In this document: piece by piece, positions 33,696-44,715 of the stretch
Position numbering within the stretch: position 1 is the first letter of the stretch
Layout of the letters: each line of letters starts with the position of its first letter
DNA from: Hirundichthys speculiger
Taxonomy: Eukaryota; Chordata; Actinopteri; Beloniformes; Exocoetidae
Direction of reading: 5' to 3'
Length of the DNA: 64,000 nt
NCBI GenBank assembly: GCA_018398805.1
Contig: JAGFBZ010000853.1
Location: forward strand, 779,001 to 843,000
The notes under the pieces: generated by a model
Seen by the model: only the letters and a program-made list of their open reading frames with translations
The model's database searches: none
What the model was told of the DNA's origin: nothing
Program-made: the position numbers and the translations under genes

Positions 33696-36600
33696 AATTA
33701 TGCAAGAAAATGAATGAACATGAATGCATTACTTGATAAATATTACTGCAACATTACTGGCCTTATTGTGCTCATAGGGAGCCACTGTTATAAGTTTGAA
33801 GTTTGTACTATAAGTCATCATTCTTATGTTTGCAGTAATCTATTTGCAAACAGACACAAGCAAGACACCACCATGGCGACACAACAATAATACAGACAGC
33901 ATGCACAATAGCACTGGGGTTTAAGAACAACTAAAGTGCTTTCATCCTCATTCTTTTGAGTTTCAAAATAAATCCATCTTTTTGTACAGTAAGAAGGAAA
34001 AGAAACTGATAAAGCAGAATATTGATTTGCCAGGACTGAATATGAAAACCCGTGGCTAATAAGAAAATGTATCATTAATTTGTCTGATACAGTAAGGCTA
34101 AGGGTTTCACCACAGATGACTAATTCCTTTCAGACTAGAAGGTAACTAATCAATATCATCCATTCACCCTGCCCTCCTGACAACCCTTAGCACCCCACAC
34201 CCTGAAGCTTACAGAAGAGGTCTTTGTTGTGCCCAATCTCCTTTGTCGAAAAACCCTCTTTGCCAAACATGACCTCAAGAAGGGTCAATCAATCAGTGGG
34301 TCTGCAACCATGACAAAGGCCCAGGTCAAAGCAAAATACAAAAGCAGACGGAGCATGAGGTTGAGCCTTCTGCTCTGTGGTTGAGCTACAGCTGGAAGAG
34401 TCACTCTGACAACTTGACCTTCACCTCCTGACCTGACTATGGCTTTGGATGGTAGAGAAGGGGCTGTGACTGACCCCTGTGACCATTTTGGTAATGGCAT
34501 TGATTAATGCAACTGGACTTGATTGTATGTCTGTGTGTGTATTAGCCCATTCATGACTGTGCTAATAGACAAAATAAACTGATGGCTTAGAATTATGGAG
34601 AAAAGATGGACATTGGATGGCTCTGTTGAGTATTTTCAATGATTCATGGTGATGAGAAGCACTTGCATGAAATACAAAGCATGCAGTCCCTTTGGTACTT
34701 ACACTCTCTCCGCTCCATTTCACACCTCTCCCTTGTGGAGGACAAACAGGGCTTTTAGGGTCTTGATGAGGTTGCAGTCACAGTGATGGCGTGAGGACTT
34801 CTGTTCTACCTCATCTCAGTTACTGCTGTCATTAAAGCAGAAAGAACTTGGCTATTGAGGGAGCCTGGGTCAACACACTGAACTACCTGAAAGCCTGAGA
34901 CGCATCAATTTTATCTGCGTAGGTATGACCATAAAACGATTATGTGTGAATGTTTGTCTAAATGATAGGCTGTAATTTGAAATGAAGTGTATACTCATCT
35001 GTAGGGGGCTTGGTCTCCTAGGGCCACTAGTAAACATTAGAGAGGCAACTCACTCTACACATCAATATTTAAGGACACACTGGGACTCTTCCATTTGACA
35101 TCCCAGAAGGGCAGAAGCACGCCCATCTATCCTTGCTCCTGCCTCACTTTTTTCTATCCTACTGATCCTTGTTTCTATTCCTCTTTTAGTATCAGGATTC
35201 AGGTTTTCTTTTAGCTCATATTCCATCTTTGCCCACTGTCTTTTCTTTTTCTGTAGTTTCCTCAGCAGTCAAGAGCCACCGAGGCAGATGAAGGGATGAA
35301 CAGTTGTCTTTCCCCCTCTCCCTCTACTTTGCCCAGCCAGCAGGCTGCCAGCACACTGAGAAGATCGAGATGCGGCTGATGATGCGGCAGCTGGTTCTTC
35401 TTTGGCTTTAATCACTCCCAGAGAGCCGACCATGGTTTGATTTGGTTTTTTACAGCCCTGCCTTATTTTTCACATCAGCAACGTGAATGCCTCTTCGAAC
35501 CCTCCCCCTTACACATTTGATGAAATTTGCACCATATGCCTTTTGAAGGGATATGAACCGACTGGCAGGCATGCTTCTTTTTAACTTCCCTTTTCCGTGC
35601 AACTGGTTTGATCAGGTCCCAGCCCTGATGGGGGCAAGCTTTCCAATTCCGAGTCAGTATTATGTTCCCAAAATTGCCTGACTGGAGATAATGAAGGCCT
35701 ATGATTTTTTTTTTTTTTTTTGGAACAGCGATCACATCCAGAAAGAGGAGGAGTCAGGGACTTGACTAAGGACGTGCTCACTGGACCGTTACTACCAAAT
35801 CAGCCTCCAGAGGTCAAAGTACACAGTTCTTGGCATCAAATGAAGGGCCAAATACATCTAATCACCTCTATCTTGATTTCAGCTTTGCTATGCTTTCTGA
35901 TACTATGTTTTATTTCACCTTGAATTACAACTGTGTGCACCATAGGGTGTAATCCATATTGAAAGATTTCTGGGAAGAGTTGGCAAATGGAGAGAGGAAC
36001 GAATGGAGGGAGGATAGTGGCCTGATTGCTGAATGAATGCAGTGCTACCCCTATGTCTTTGTACCACTGAAATCCTTCCCTCCTTCAGACTGAGAACCAA
36101 TCAATGCCCTTATCAACTGTCTCATCATACTGACTGGGCAAATTAGTGTCTGGGAATGTAAAAAGCGATGCAGTTTGGGTTATTGGGAGTAATCAGCATC
36201 TAAGAAATGAGGGCACCCACTGGAAAAACTGTGAGTAGAACATTTAACTATGCCAAGTAACAGGAACTGATGAAGATGATGATAAAGCATTAAAAAAAAT
36301 CACATCCTCTAAATGCACAAAGATACTGAAATATGCCTTATAACCCCTTCCTTGATGATGAAAAAAGTTTAAAAAGATTGTTATGACAGAAGCAATATTT
36401 AAAAACCAGACAGCTGATCTAACGGCACTTTACAAACTCCAGACGGTCTGGATAATTTCTCTCCCACACAGTTAGATCCTCCTGCCACACGCACTGGGAA
36501 GTTGTTGCAATGCTAAAGGACACATGTGTGCATGAGTCTGTCAGAACCAATAAAGAAATTAGCCTACAATTCAAAGGAATGACACTGCTGCAGAATTGTC

Positions 36601-39600
36601 AATGTGCTTGTGTTTCTCTCCTCATATCATCATATTTTTGTGAATGCTAAGAAGTGTGTAAAAGGTCAAATCCAACAGCCTGCCTGTCTGCCTCCTCTGA
36701 TGTTTCAGAGGTTTCCACACAACTGTGGAGATTTAAAAGAATGAAAAACAACAAAGCCTGTGCCTTCTCCTCTGTTAACAGGCACAGGTGTCTTTTAAAT
36801 GGAGATGTCATGAAAGCAGTAAACAACAGTAAATTGATCAAAAAGATGAATATTTGTGTGGAGCTTTGCTTCCATATATTGCCAGAGTTTATGTCAGTGT
36901 GTTATTTGTAAATCATGTCTATATTGAAGGAACGTGCTTCACAGATTCATGTGTTCATAGTTAAACATCAGCTAATGTGCTAGTTGTGTGTTCTAACAAC
37001 AGCAGGGCTGGGGATCGTTATTGAACAGTTAAGAGACAAACTCTAACAGATAAGTGTTTGTATGTGTGTATATGCATGTGCGTAGAAAGCATCTTCAACA
37101 TATTGTATGCAGCAAGCCTATCTGCAGGCCATCACTATTGATTTATTAATGCTAGAGAATGCAGCTGCGCTAATTGAATTGAGATCCAGGAAGTCAGTTA
37201 ATGTAGCTGACAGCGATACAGGAATTTAATCTCCCCAGTGCACAGAATTATGACTCTTCCGTATCTACACTGTCAGTGGGATAAATAGTAAATCAATCTT
37301 TTCTAGAATGGGCCCCACTCAGAGTTTGTGCAGGATGGATTGTAACAACCTCCCTCTGTTTTAAAACATCAACAGCTCAAGCTGTTCAATTGGTGAACTG
37401 TGTCATCGCTTCAAAAATAAATCAAAGTTCTGAAAAAGGCTGCTGAGGCAGATGTAGTATTCAAACCCTGTAATCATAAAACCTGTCATTATAAAAAAAG
37501 ACAATGTGCTCAGCACAGCCAAATCACTTGTAACCCAATATTTCATAGGCACTTAACATCGTCCACGTCAGGGCATTCATGCTTATGCTACACCCTTCAA
37601 AATCCACTTCCTGAAGCGCAGCCCGGTCCAGCTGGTTTTGTGCCATCGTTCCCCACCGGTGTGCGCCTATGAAAGAGTCAGCCGGTGTCAGCATTTCTAT
37701 AAGACCACCACCACCACTACAACGACCGCTACCACTTCTTAGAATATCTGAACAACCAAAGCAGAGAGGCTCCAACATAAAGTCATTAATACAGACCTGC
37801 TTTAATGTATATGTGTTTGTACAGCTGCTGTTCAGCTGAAGGTAAAAGAAGATTGTATAGCCAGGTCCAAAAGCTCTGCGAGACACACTGTCCAGAGGAG
37901 GCAAGCCAGGCAGGGGCCCGGGGCCAAACCACGACAGTGTACTCAAAGGCACCACCACCCAGGCTGGCCAAGGTGTGTGGGCCTGCTGGTTGGGAATGGA
38001 TGGAGTGTTGCTGCAGAAATATGCATAATCTGTATATAGTGTGTTTGCATGGAGAAAAGGGGGCAAATGGAGCAAATCTGATCATATAGTGCATGCATCA
38101 TAGAAATTCATAACCTAGACAGGACACATATAGCATTGAGAAAAGAGAGGAGATGAAGATGTGTATATTTTACATTTATAATATAGACTAGAAGCCTAGG
38201 CAACAGCAGACAAAAAAAAAAACATCTTTTCCTCTGTTTCTTTTCTCAGTGGTTAATGGACACATGAGTTATATACAGTACTTATTTTACTCTCTTTAAT
38301 CATAAGCTTTTATTGTACGTTCTGCCAAGATCTTCCACCAGTTGCTGGTCAAGCCTGCCAAGAGAAATGAATGAAAATGTAGAGAAACAAAATATTGTGG
38401 AACCGTGGCACTGAAGTCAAAACTCATCTTTTTCTTCCCTCTGAAGAACTAAGTTGTAAAAGAAACACCAAAATGCTATCAGACATTGTTTTCACAGAGT
38501 ATGTGAATGAAAACACTCAAAAAGTCAGATTTAGGTATAGGAAATGATTTTGTGTGGTTAATATCACCTGGTGCCTTGCGCACTTCAAGCCATGGAAAGA
38601 CAAAACTAATGCCAATGTTAGCATTTCCTTATTCCAGTGGTGAAAGAATAGAAGGGATCATTAACAATTTTACAACACAACCTTGATATGTAAAAGAAAA
38701 AAGGAAAAAAACAAAAGTGGCTCTCCCCACTGGGCAACACTGCTCAGCAAAGTCTCAAAAAATGGACCAACAAATGAGGAAAAAAAACCTTCTTTTGCCC
38801 AGAGATCAAATCCTCTGCAATAATCATAGGTGGCAAAATGTTCTGTCTGTATGTTTAATGGACAGAAAGCCTGCATAGTGGCTGAGTGTCTTCAGCCAGG
38901 ACTGATTCGTGGGCCGCTGCATTAGATGGGGTCAGGGTTGTGGCCAGTGGAGCTCTTAGGGCTGAAGAGTAGTACTTAATGCTCAGGTGGAGTGGAAGAC
39001 CTTCCTGCCCACAATGCCCTACCCCGTGCCCCCTGGAAAACCACAGCTGACCACCGGGGCACAGGGAGATGAAACCAACAAAACCACGAGCCAGGCGAGA
39101 GGAGCCTTCACCAAGGCGGAAAAAGCAAAGAGTCCGGCCTTTTGGCGGTTGGTGGTTGCCACTGATGGAGGTATTAAGATATTAATTGCTTTTTGACATG
39201 ATTTTGTTAGGGAAGGAGGGCAGGCCTGCGGCTTCTCTCACAATGGCTACTATAATAGCAGAGAGGCCTGATGGGGCAGAAAAGGTCCAGCAGAGAGCTC
39301 CGTATTAGAAGGGAAAAAATAGTAAACTGTGTTCAAGTTTATCATCAAAAGACTGATAATTCAGGAGGTTCATTTTGTGTAAAATGTTATATTCTCATGT
39401 TTGTAACCTGAATAACTGAAGAAATGGGGAAAAAAACTAAACAAAAAAGGGTAAAGGATGTGTGAGACAAAACTAGGCTTACTGAAAGACTTTCTAGTCT
39501 TTAGCCTTCAAACAGGAGACACCACGTCAGGGCACCACAGAGGCACCAGGCCTCTGTATAATCTTTATTTCATTGTACAAACAAAATTACACTACTCCAC

Positions 39601-41134
39601 TTGGCTGTGGACAAAATTCAGTAATAAATAGCGCACAAACTTACAATGAATGTGCAGACAATGCTTAATCCGCATCCCATTGTCGAGAAGGTTAACCCCA
39701 CTGAGGTGGTGGTGCGTCAGCTGGGGTGCAGCTTGCGTATACGACAGCAGACATAAACAGCAGCGTAACAGCCCTGACGCAAGGCCACAGAGTCACACAC
39801 AGTTACAGAAAGACTAGAGTTGCACTGGGAAGAGTGAATCACCAGGGTTGGTGATTCAGGATAACCAACCTATACTTATGTGCTGCTGTGTTCGTGAAAC
39901 TGTATTCTGCTGCATGTGTGCGTGGGAGTGGCCTGAGTCTGATTCATACGTGTAGATGATGCAGGCAGCTGCCAAGGGATGGGCATTAACATCAGTATCT
40001 CTGTGGATCAAGAAGAAGCCCCTAGTAATCCCGGCCTATCTGCAGGCTCCCACATGTTGCAATTAGAATTAATCCTCCCCCTCCTCCCTCAAACTAGCAG
40101 AACAACGGAGAACACTGTTGTGTGTGTTTGTGTGCCTCTAAAAGGGTGTGTGTTGTGGCTGTGGGGGGCAATTAGCCAACTTTGTACTTGGGGTGGAGAT
40201 TCTCTCCCGAAAACCGCCAGACGACCACTAAGCTGTGGAACTGTGGCATGGTGCACTAAAACACACAACACACACATGGACTTGAAATATTGAGGGAGGA
40301 TAACAAATCGACCAAAGTGGTGGCAATATGAACGACTGTTTGACCCGTGGCCACATAATTGGCTGTGAAGCACAAGCTCTCACTCTCTGCACAGAATTTT
40401 CTCCATGGTTTTTCACCGCCACAACATTTGTTCCGTTGAGCAAATATGGTGGTGTTTGCCAAGGATTATAACTCATTCATAAATTTAAATAATCCACAGC
40501 TGTAAGTTAAAATCAGTCATCTGTTTTGAACAGTTATCAAAAGTAGAGCGGATGTCAGTGTGGATGGTGTGAAATTACAATAGGGTGTTTGTAAGTTTTT
40601 CAGAAGGTTAATTATACCTTCACTTGATTTGACAGATTACCCACAAACAGCCAAGGTGCAGTTACCGAGTGAGGATTAAACGTCTGCAGGACAAACACAA
40701 CCCACAGGGTCACTGTGCAGAGGCTTTGTACCAACAGAAAACATCTACAAATGTATACAGAGAATTTGCCAACAGGAAACCTTGAATGAACGAGTCTTGA
40801 AAAGTAAATTACAAAATTGGTAATCATGACGAAAAAATTGTTATTTGGTTAGGGAGAAAAATGTATTTTGTTGGAAAGACTATTATGTCTGTTTTTACAT
40901 TACAGAACAATCTCACCATATTGGCTGCTGAAGACATATTCATGTGTTTCATCAATTTAGACCTGTGTCTTTGTTGAAAAAAAAACTGCTTAAACCTGAG
41001 AGATTTCTGGAAACTGTCAGACTGTCCACAAAAAAACTTACATTTTTCTGCCTTTGGAGTAACACGAAACATGAAATAAAGTTTAAAATTTCCTGATTTT
41101 GCCCTTACATCAATGAATAGTTTTTTTTTTCCCT
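33696..41134. other. Unassigned non-coding DNA, about 7.4 kb
   Basis: This is the longest stretch without a recognised repeat or gene. T-run near 35707-35721; A-run near 38211-38221. The frames at 37524-38075 (minus) and 40824-41246 (minus) show no domains or coding periodicity. Two less A+T-rich or homeobox-site-rich blocks (37090-37270 and 38885-39290) are discussed as candidate regulatory elements. Confidence 0.45.
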
Positions 41135-41362
41135 GCTTATTACTGTTCAGGATCGGGGGGGTCTGCTGGAGTCTATCCCAGCTGACAGCCTGAGCAGGTT
41201 GCCAGTCTGTGGCAGGGCCACATACAGACCAACAACCAACACACACTCACACTCACTTCAATGCACAATTTAGACTCACCAATTAATTTTAAACAGTTTT
41301 TTTCTTTTTTGACTGTGGGAGGAAGCTGGGGTACCCAGAGGAAACCCACACAAGTATGGGAA
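41135..41362 (+). repeat. Dispersed teleost repeat, long copy
   Basis: Landmarks in order: GTCTGCTGGAGTCTATCCCA, GCTGACAGCCTGAGCAGG, GGGCCACATACAGACCAACA, CAATTTAGACTCACCAATTA, GACTGTGGGAGGAAGCTGGG and CCCAGAGGAAACCCACACAA. This is a common fish repeat, probably a LINE-associated 3' region. The fragment at 17803-17890 is the same family. Confidence 0.7.
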
Positions 41363-41608
41363 AAAATATATCTTCGGCCAGATCTGCTTTAGCCGCTATT
41401 TAGGGATAAAGTGTGGCAGGAGAGGCGTTCCCCCGCAAAAATATGCAATCTTCCACCTTTGCTATATCCTCTTTCCCACCTGCGCTACCCGCTACATTAT
41501 GCATAGGAATGGTTCGGGTGTGTCACTTGTTAAACCAATCAGTGCGTCAGTACCCATTGCCTTTCAGAGCAGGTTGCACTAAGCGCAATCCACTTTCCCA
41601 AACCCTTC

Positions 41609-41679
41609 ATGGAGGGAGGACGGGCACAGCGCTTCTCTGAAGATGAGATAAAGCAGCTGGTGCATGAGGTGAAGGTTGT
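41609..41679 (+). pseudogene. SANT/Myb-like DNA-binding exon fragment
   Basis: From the ATG at 41609 the frame reads MEGGRAQRFSEDEIKQLVHE followed by VK. This matches the first helix of the SANT/Myb-like domain used by the accessory protein of Harbinger transposons and by host proteins descended from it (family form: RFSEEEI-LLVEEVK). GTTGTA directly after GAGGTGAAG could be a splice donor, so this may be exon 1 of a two-exon gene. The downstream in-frame sequence to 41760 is A+T-rich and does not continue the domain. No partner exon was found within the next 2 kb, where other elements are inserted. Either a transposon relic or a retained fragment. Confidence 0.42.
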
Positions 41680-41778
41680 AGATGTTTTAAGCACTAACGG
41701 ACAGGAACATCAAACCAATGCATTCAAACCATATAAAATATTCTTATATCTTATGATATAAGAATATATTAGGACTAC

Positions 41779-41789
41779 CTGATAGCCCA

Positions 41790-41827
<38 letters not shown>

Positions 41828-41838
41828 AGGGCTATCAG
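41779..41838. repeat. (AT)n microsatellite between inverted transposon ends
   Basis: CTGATAGCCC at 41779-41788 and GGGCTATCAG at 41829-41838 are perfect inverted repeats around about 40 bases of nearly pure AT. The right copy is the start of the element that follows. Confidence 0.9.
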
Positions 41839-42635
41839 TCGATTAAATATTTTTAATCGCCATCAATCGAAAGACTTTCATAGTTAACTCACGATTAATC
41901 GCGCATTAATCGCAATATTTTTAATGTTCTGTTTATCCATCCATCCATTCTTCATCTATACCCATTTTGTCCTATACAGGGTCACGGAGATCTTCTTTTT
42001 TTTTTTAAGCCTTTAGTTTGAAAACCGGAAGATCACCAATGCTGTCGTACTTTTTGTGAGCTTAATTTAATCCTTTTGCTAATGCTTTTTAGTGTATTTT
42101 GTCGGGGCTGCTGCTTGACCACAGTAATTTACTGACGGTCCCTAAACTCCACAGCAGCAGCGAGGTACTCAGAAGGACATTCAGCGCTGTTCCTTAGAGT
42201 TTTTGACCACACTCACTGAGCTTGGAGGGTTGATGACACTTGTGAAATGTCTGGCATGCTTATACCTACAAAAATGATATCAACCTGGATGAAATCGTTG
42301 CCGTTTTCATGACGCTTATAAAATTTAAAGAGAAAAAAAACAAGCGAATGTCGGATGTGAAACTAACTTTACCATGTCCTGCGGTGGTAACTCAATTCAC
42401 AGTGACAATAAATACAAATAACCTTTTTCTTGTCAAGAGACCCATCTGGCAGCACCTTAAAGCTAAACTTATCATTCATAAGACCCTTTTTTGTCACCAT
42501 GTCTGTCCCATACGTTGACTGTAAATACACTTATTGGCCGAGGGTCATATTTACAGAACTGCGTGTGCGTTAATCTCGCGTTAAAAAAAAAATAGTGGCG
42601 TTAAACAGAATTTGCGTTAACGCGTTAACACTTTG
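41827..42635 (+). mobile_element. Non-autonomous DNA transposon with TAGGGCT end
   Basis: Starts TAGGGCTATCAGTCGATTAA and continues with ATTAATCG-rich sequence (CACGATTAATCGCGCATTAA). It ends with the complementary-type GTTAATCTCGCGTTAAAAAA and TTGCGTTAACGCGTTAACAC at 42564-42630. Many vertebrate copies end with the mirror of the start, ACAGCCCTA, which is lost here. The interior is unrelated non-coding sequence of about 550 bp. Confidence 0.62.
41937..41995 (+). repeat. Short nested repeat with CCATCCATCC motif
   Basis: TTTATCCATCCATCCATTC followed by TATACAGGGTCACGGAG is the 5' part of the same kind of dispersed repeat seen at 41135. It sits inside the TAGGGCT element as a later insertion or as part of a composite family. 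Confidence 0.45.
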
Positions 42636-44577
42636 TTTTACTATACTGTATATATAATCTGCTTTAATTTACTGTATATTAGAGGAAAATATTGTACTTC
42701 ATTTATCATCAAATAATTGGAAAATAAGTTTCATCTAATTTTTACTGGGTCCACATTGAATAAATAATTCTTAGGCACATTGAAAGTGTTATATTTTCCT
42801 AATTTTATTAGGCTCATGTAGGATTTATATACAACAAATGCCCTAAAAAATATAAACTAAAAAGGCAAAGTTCAAATCACACTTCTGCTATTTGGATGGA
42901 AAAATTGATGAAATGAGCTACAGTATCTCAGAAGTGCTGTTGCTTCTTCTTCTTCTTTTAACTTCTGAGGTGGCAGAAGTGATTTGCTCAGTCAGATGAA
43001 TATGAATGTTGGGGTCAGTGGGTGTTTTGTGAAGCAGGATGATGAGAAGGGTGGTGAGAGGTGTCAGGGTGGAGGCCCTGTAACACATAAAAACCCTCAG
43101 AGCTCACGCCTTCACAACTTCCTAGCTACTTTAACTAACCACATCCACATATAGGAAGCTAAGATAATATTTTTCTGCACCATACTCTGAAGCAATCCAT
43201 ACTCTGAGCAATTCTTAAAATTCGTACAATACAGAGAAAGAAAATACATTTCTTTCTTTCCCTCACAAAGTTTATTACAGTATTTTTCTTGTAAGAAGAA
43301 CTCAGGGAGTGCAAAATGTCCCCCAATCGGCAGCTGCACACTACAGCTTAGGCGTCAAAATCATTTCCAGACTGCTCTGCTATGGATCAAGGGAGAGGAG
43401 AGGCGTGTGGAGAGAAAACAAAGGCAGAAGAAATTAATTGCAAATGTATCGTGGAGGGAGGCAAAGGGAAAGATTTGGCCAATTGATCTGTGCTGATGGA
43501 TGGAGACAGGATCAGCAAGATACCATGAGCCCACAGGAAAGCAACATAGGTGTGGAGGTGTGCAGACTAAACCAGGTGAAGAACGTGCAGGGGATGACCG
43601 CTGGCATTAAAGTGCGTTTACATCTGAAGCTTTAAGCCCACTGGCTGCTGGAGGTGGGGGCTGAGGAGGGAGAGTTTGAGTTAGGCAGTGATATGACAGT
43701 GATGAACGGCCTGGGGAAATAGGCTGTAGAGATCAGTCAAACACCTGCTCTCCCCTGCATGAGATCCACTCAACTCAAACAAGATGCAGGAACAGAAAGT
43801 ACAGTGTGCCAGCTCAGGGAGGAGAAAGTTGCTCCTCCATACGCACCAGTTTGTTTGTTGTTGTTTAATGTATGTTTGAACCAGTTTGACAATGAACATA
43901 AGCAGTAAGATGGCTTTAAAATTTTTTCATGGATGAATGTTGCATATACGAAAAATGCCAAGTCCAAACTCTGACGAAAGCACCGGCCTTCCACTAACTT
44001 CCACTTTTATATTATATTATGTGATTGGCAGCTGTATAGAGAACAGATAAAGTAAGTGGTGGTGGATATTCTCCTTGTTTGGTTTGTAAAAGTAAAACAC
44101 ACGTAGCATCAACAAATTTCTCATAACTTTGTCAGTGTCTGTTGAGAAAGAGATAATTTCTGGTTATTTTCTGTAACTGGAATTTACAGATGCCCCATAA
44201 ATGACTCACATGCTGACTGTAACCAGATGGTAAAATTTACTAAGTTCATTATTAAGCTTACACTCAGAGAACTGGTATTTTCACAGCAGAGCAGGCCAAA
44301 TCCAAGCCCGAATCCTAGCTGACCCACAAACATGAAGATACTCTTTTAAAATCAGCTATTAGAGTTCAATCGTAGGACAACATGAGCATTAAAAGAGCTT
44401 GTGAATTTAAGAAAAAAAAACAACAAATGAGTCAGAGGAACAGAGCTAAAGCCACCTGAGGAGCTAAATCATCAAACAGGAACTTGCTTTGTACCAGCCA
44501 CCTGCATTTAAGAAACCACTACAAGCAGTGATGCAAACAGAAAGAGTTGTTTTCAAATGCGGGTGCATATCCCTCCG
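42636..44577. other. Unassigned non-coding DNA
   Basis: No gene or recognised repeat. A CTT-rich tract lies near 42943-42960. Around 43425-43450 the motif AATTAATTGCAAATG combines homeodomain-like and POU-like cores, but single motifs of this kind are weak evidence. Confidence 0.4.
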
Positions 44578-44715
44578 CAGTGTTTCCCACAGACTGAACT
44601 TTAACTTGTGGTGCTGGATGGCACACCTACAACTTAAAAAAACTGAAAATTAAAAAAAACTGGACACGAAGACCATCTCTATTCACGAAATAGCGGTGGT
44701 CTTCGTGTCCACCTG
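44578..44715. mobile_element. hAT-type MITE fragment with a perfect foldback
   Basis: CAGTGTTTCCCACAGA at 44578 is a hAT-type terminal motif. About 80 bases further on is a perfect 15-bp inverted repeat: arms at 44661-44675 (TGGACACGAAGACCA) and 44697-44711 (TGGTCTTCGTGTCCA) around a 21-base loop that itself contains CTATT/AATAG. The right end of the element was not found. Confidence 0.5.

Noticed and set aside
37524..38075. 183-codon minus-strand frame, the longest in the window
   Set aside because: No recognisable domain, ordinary non-coding composition, a Gly-run from a GGT repeat, and no splice or promoter context. Length alone is compatible with chance in 64 kb.
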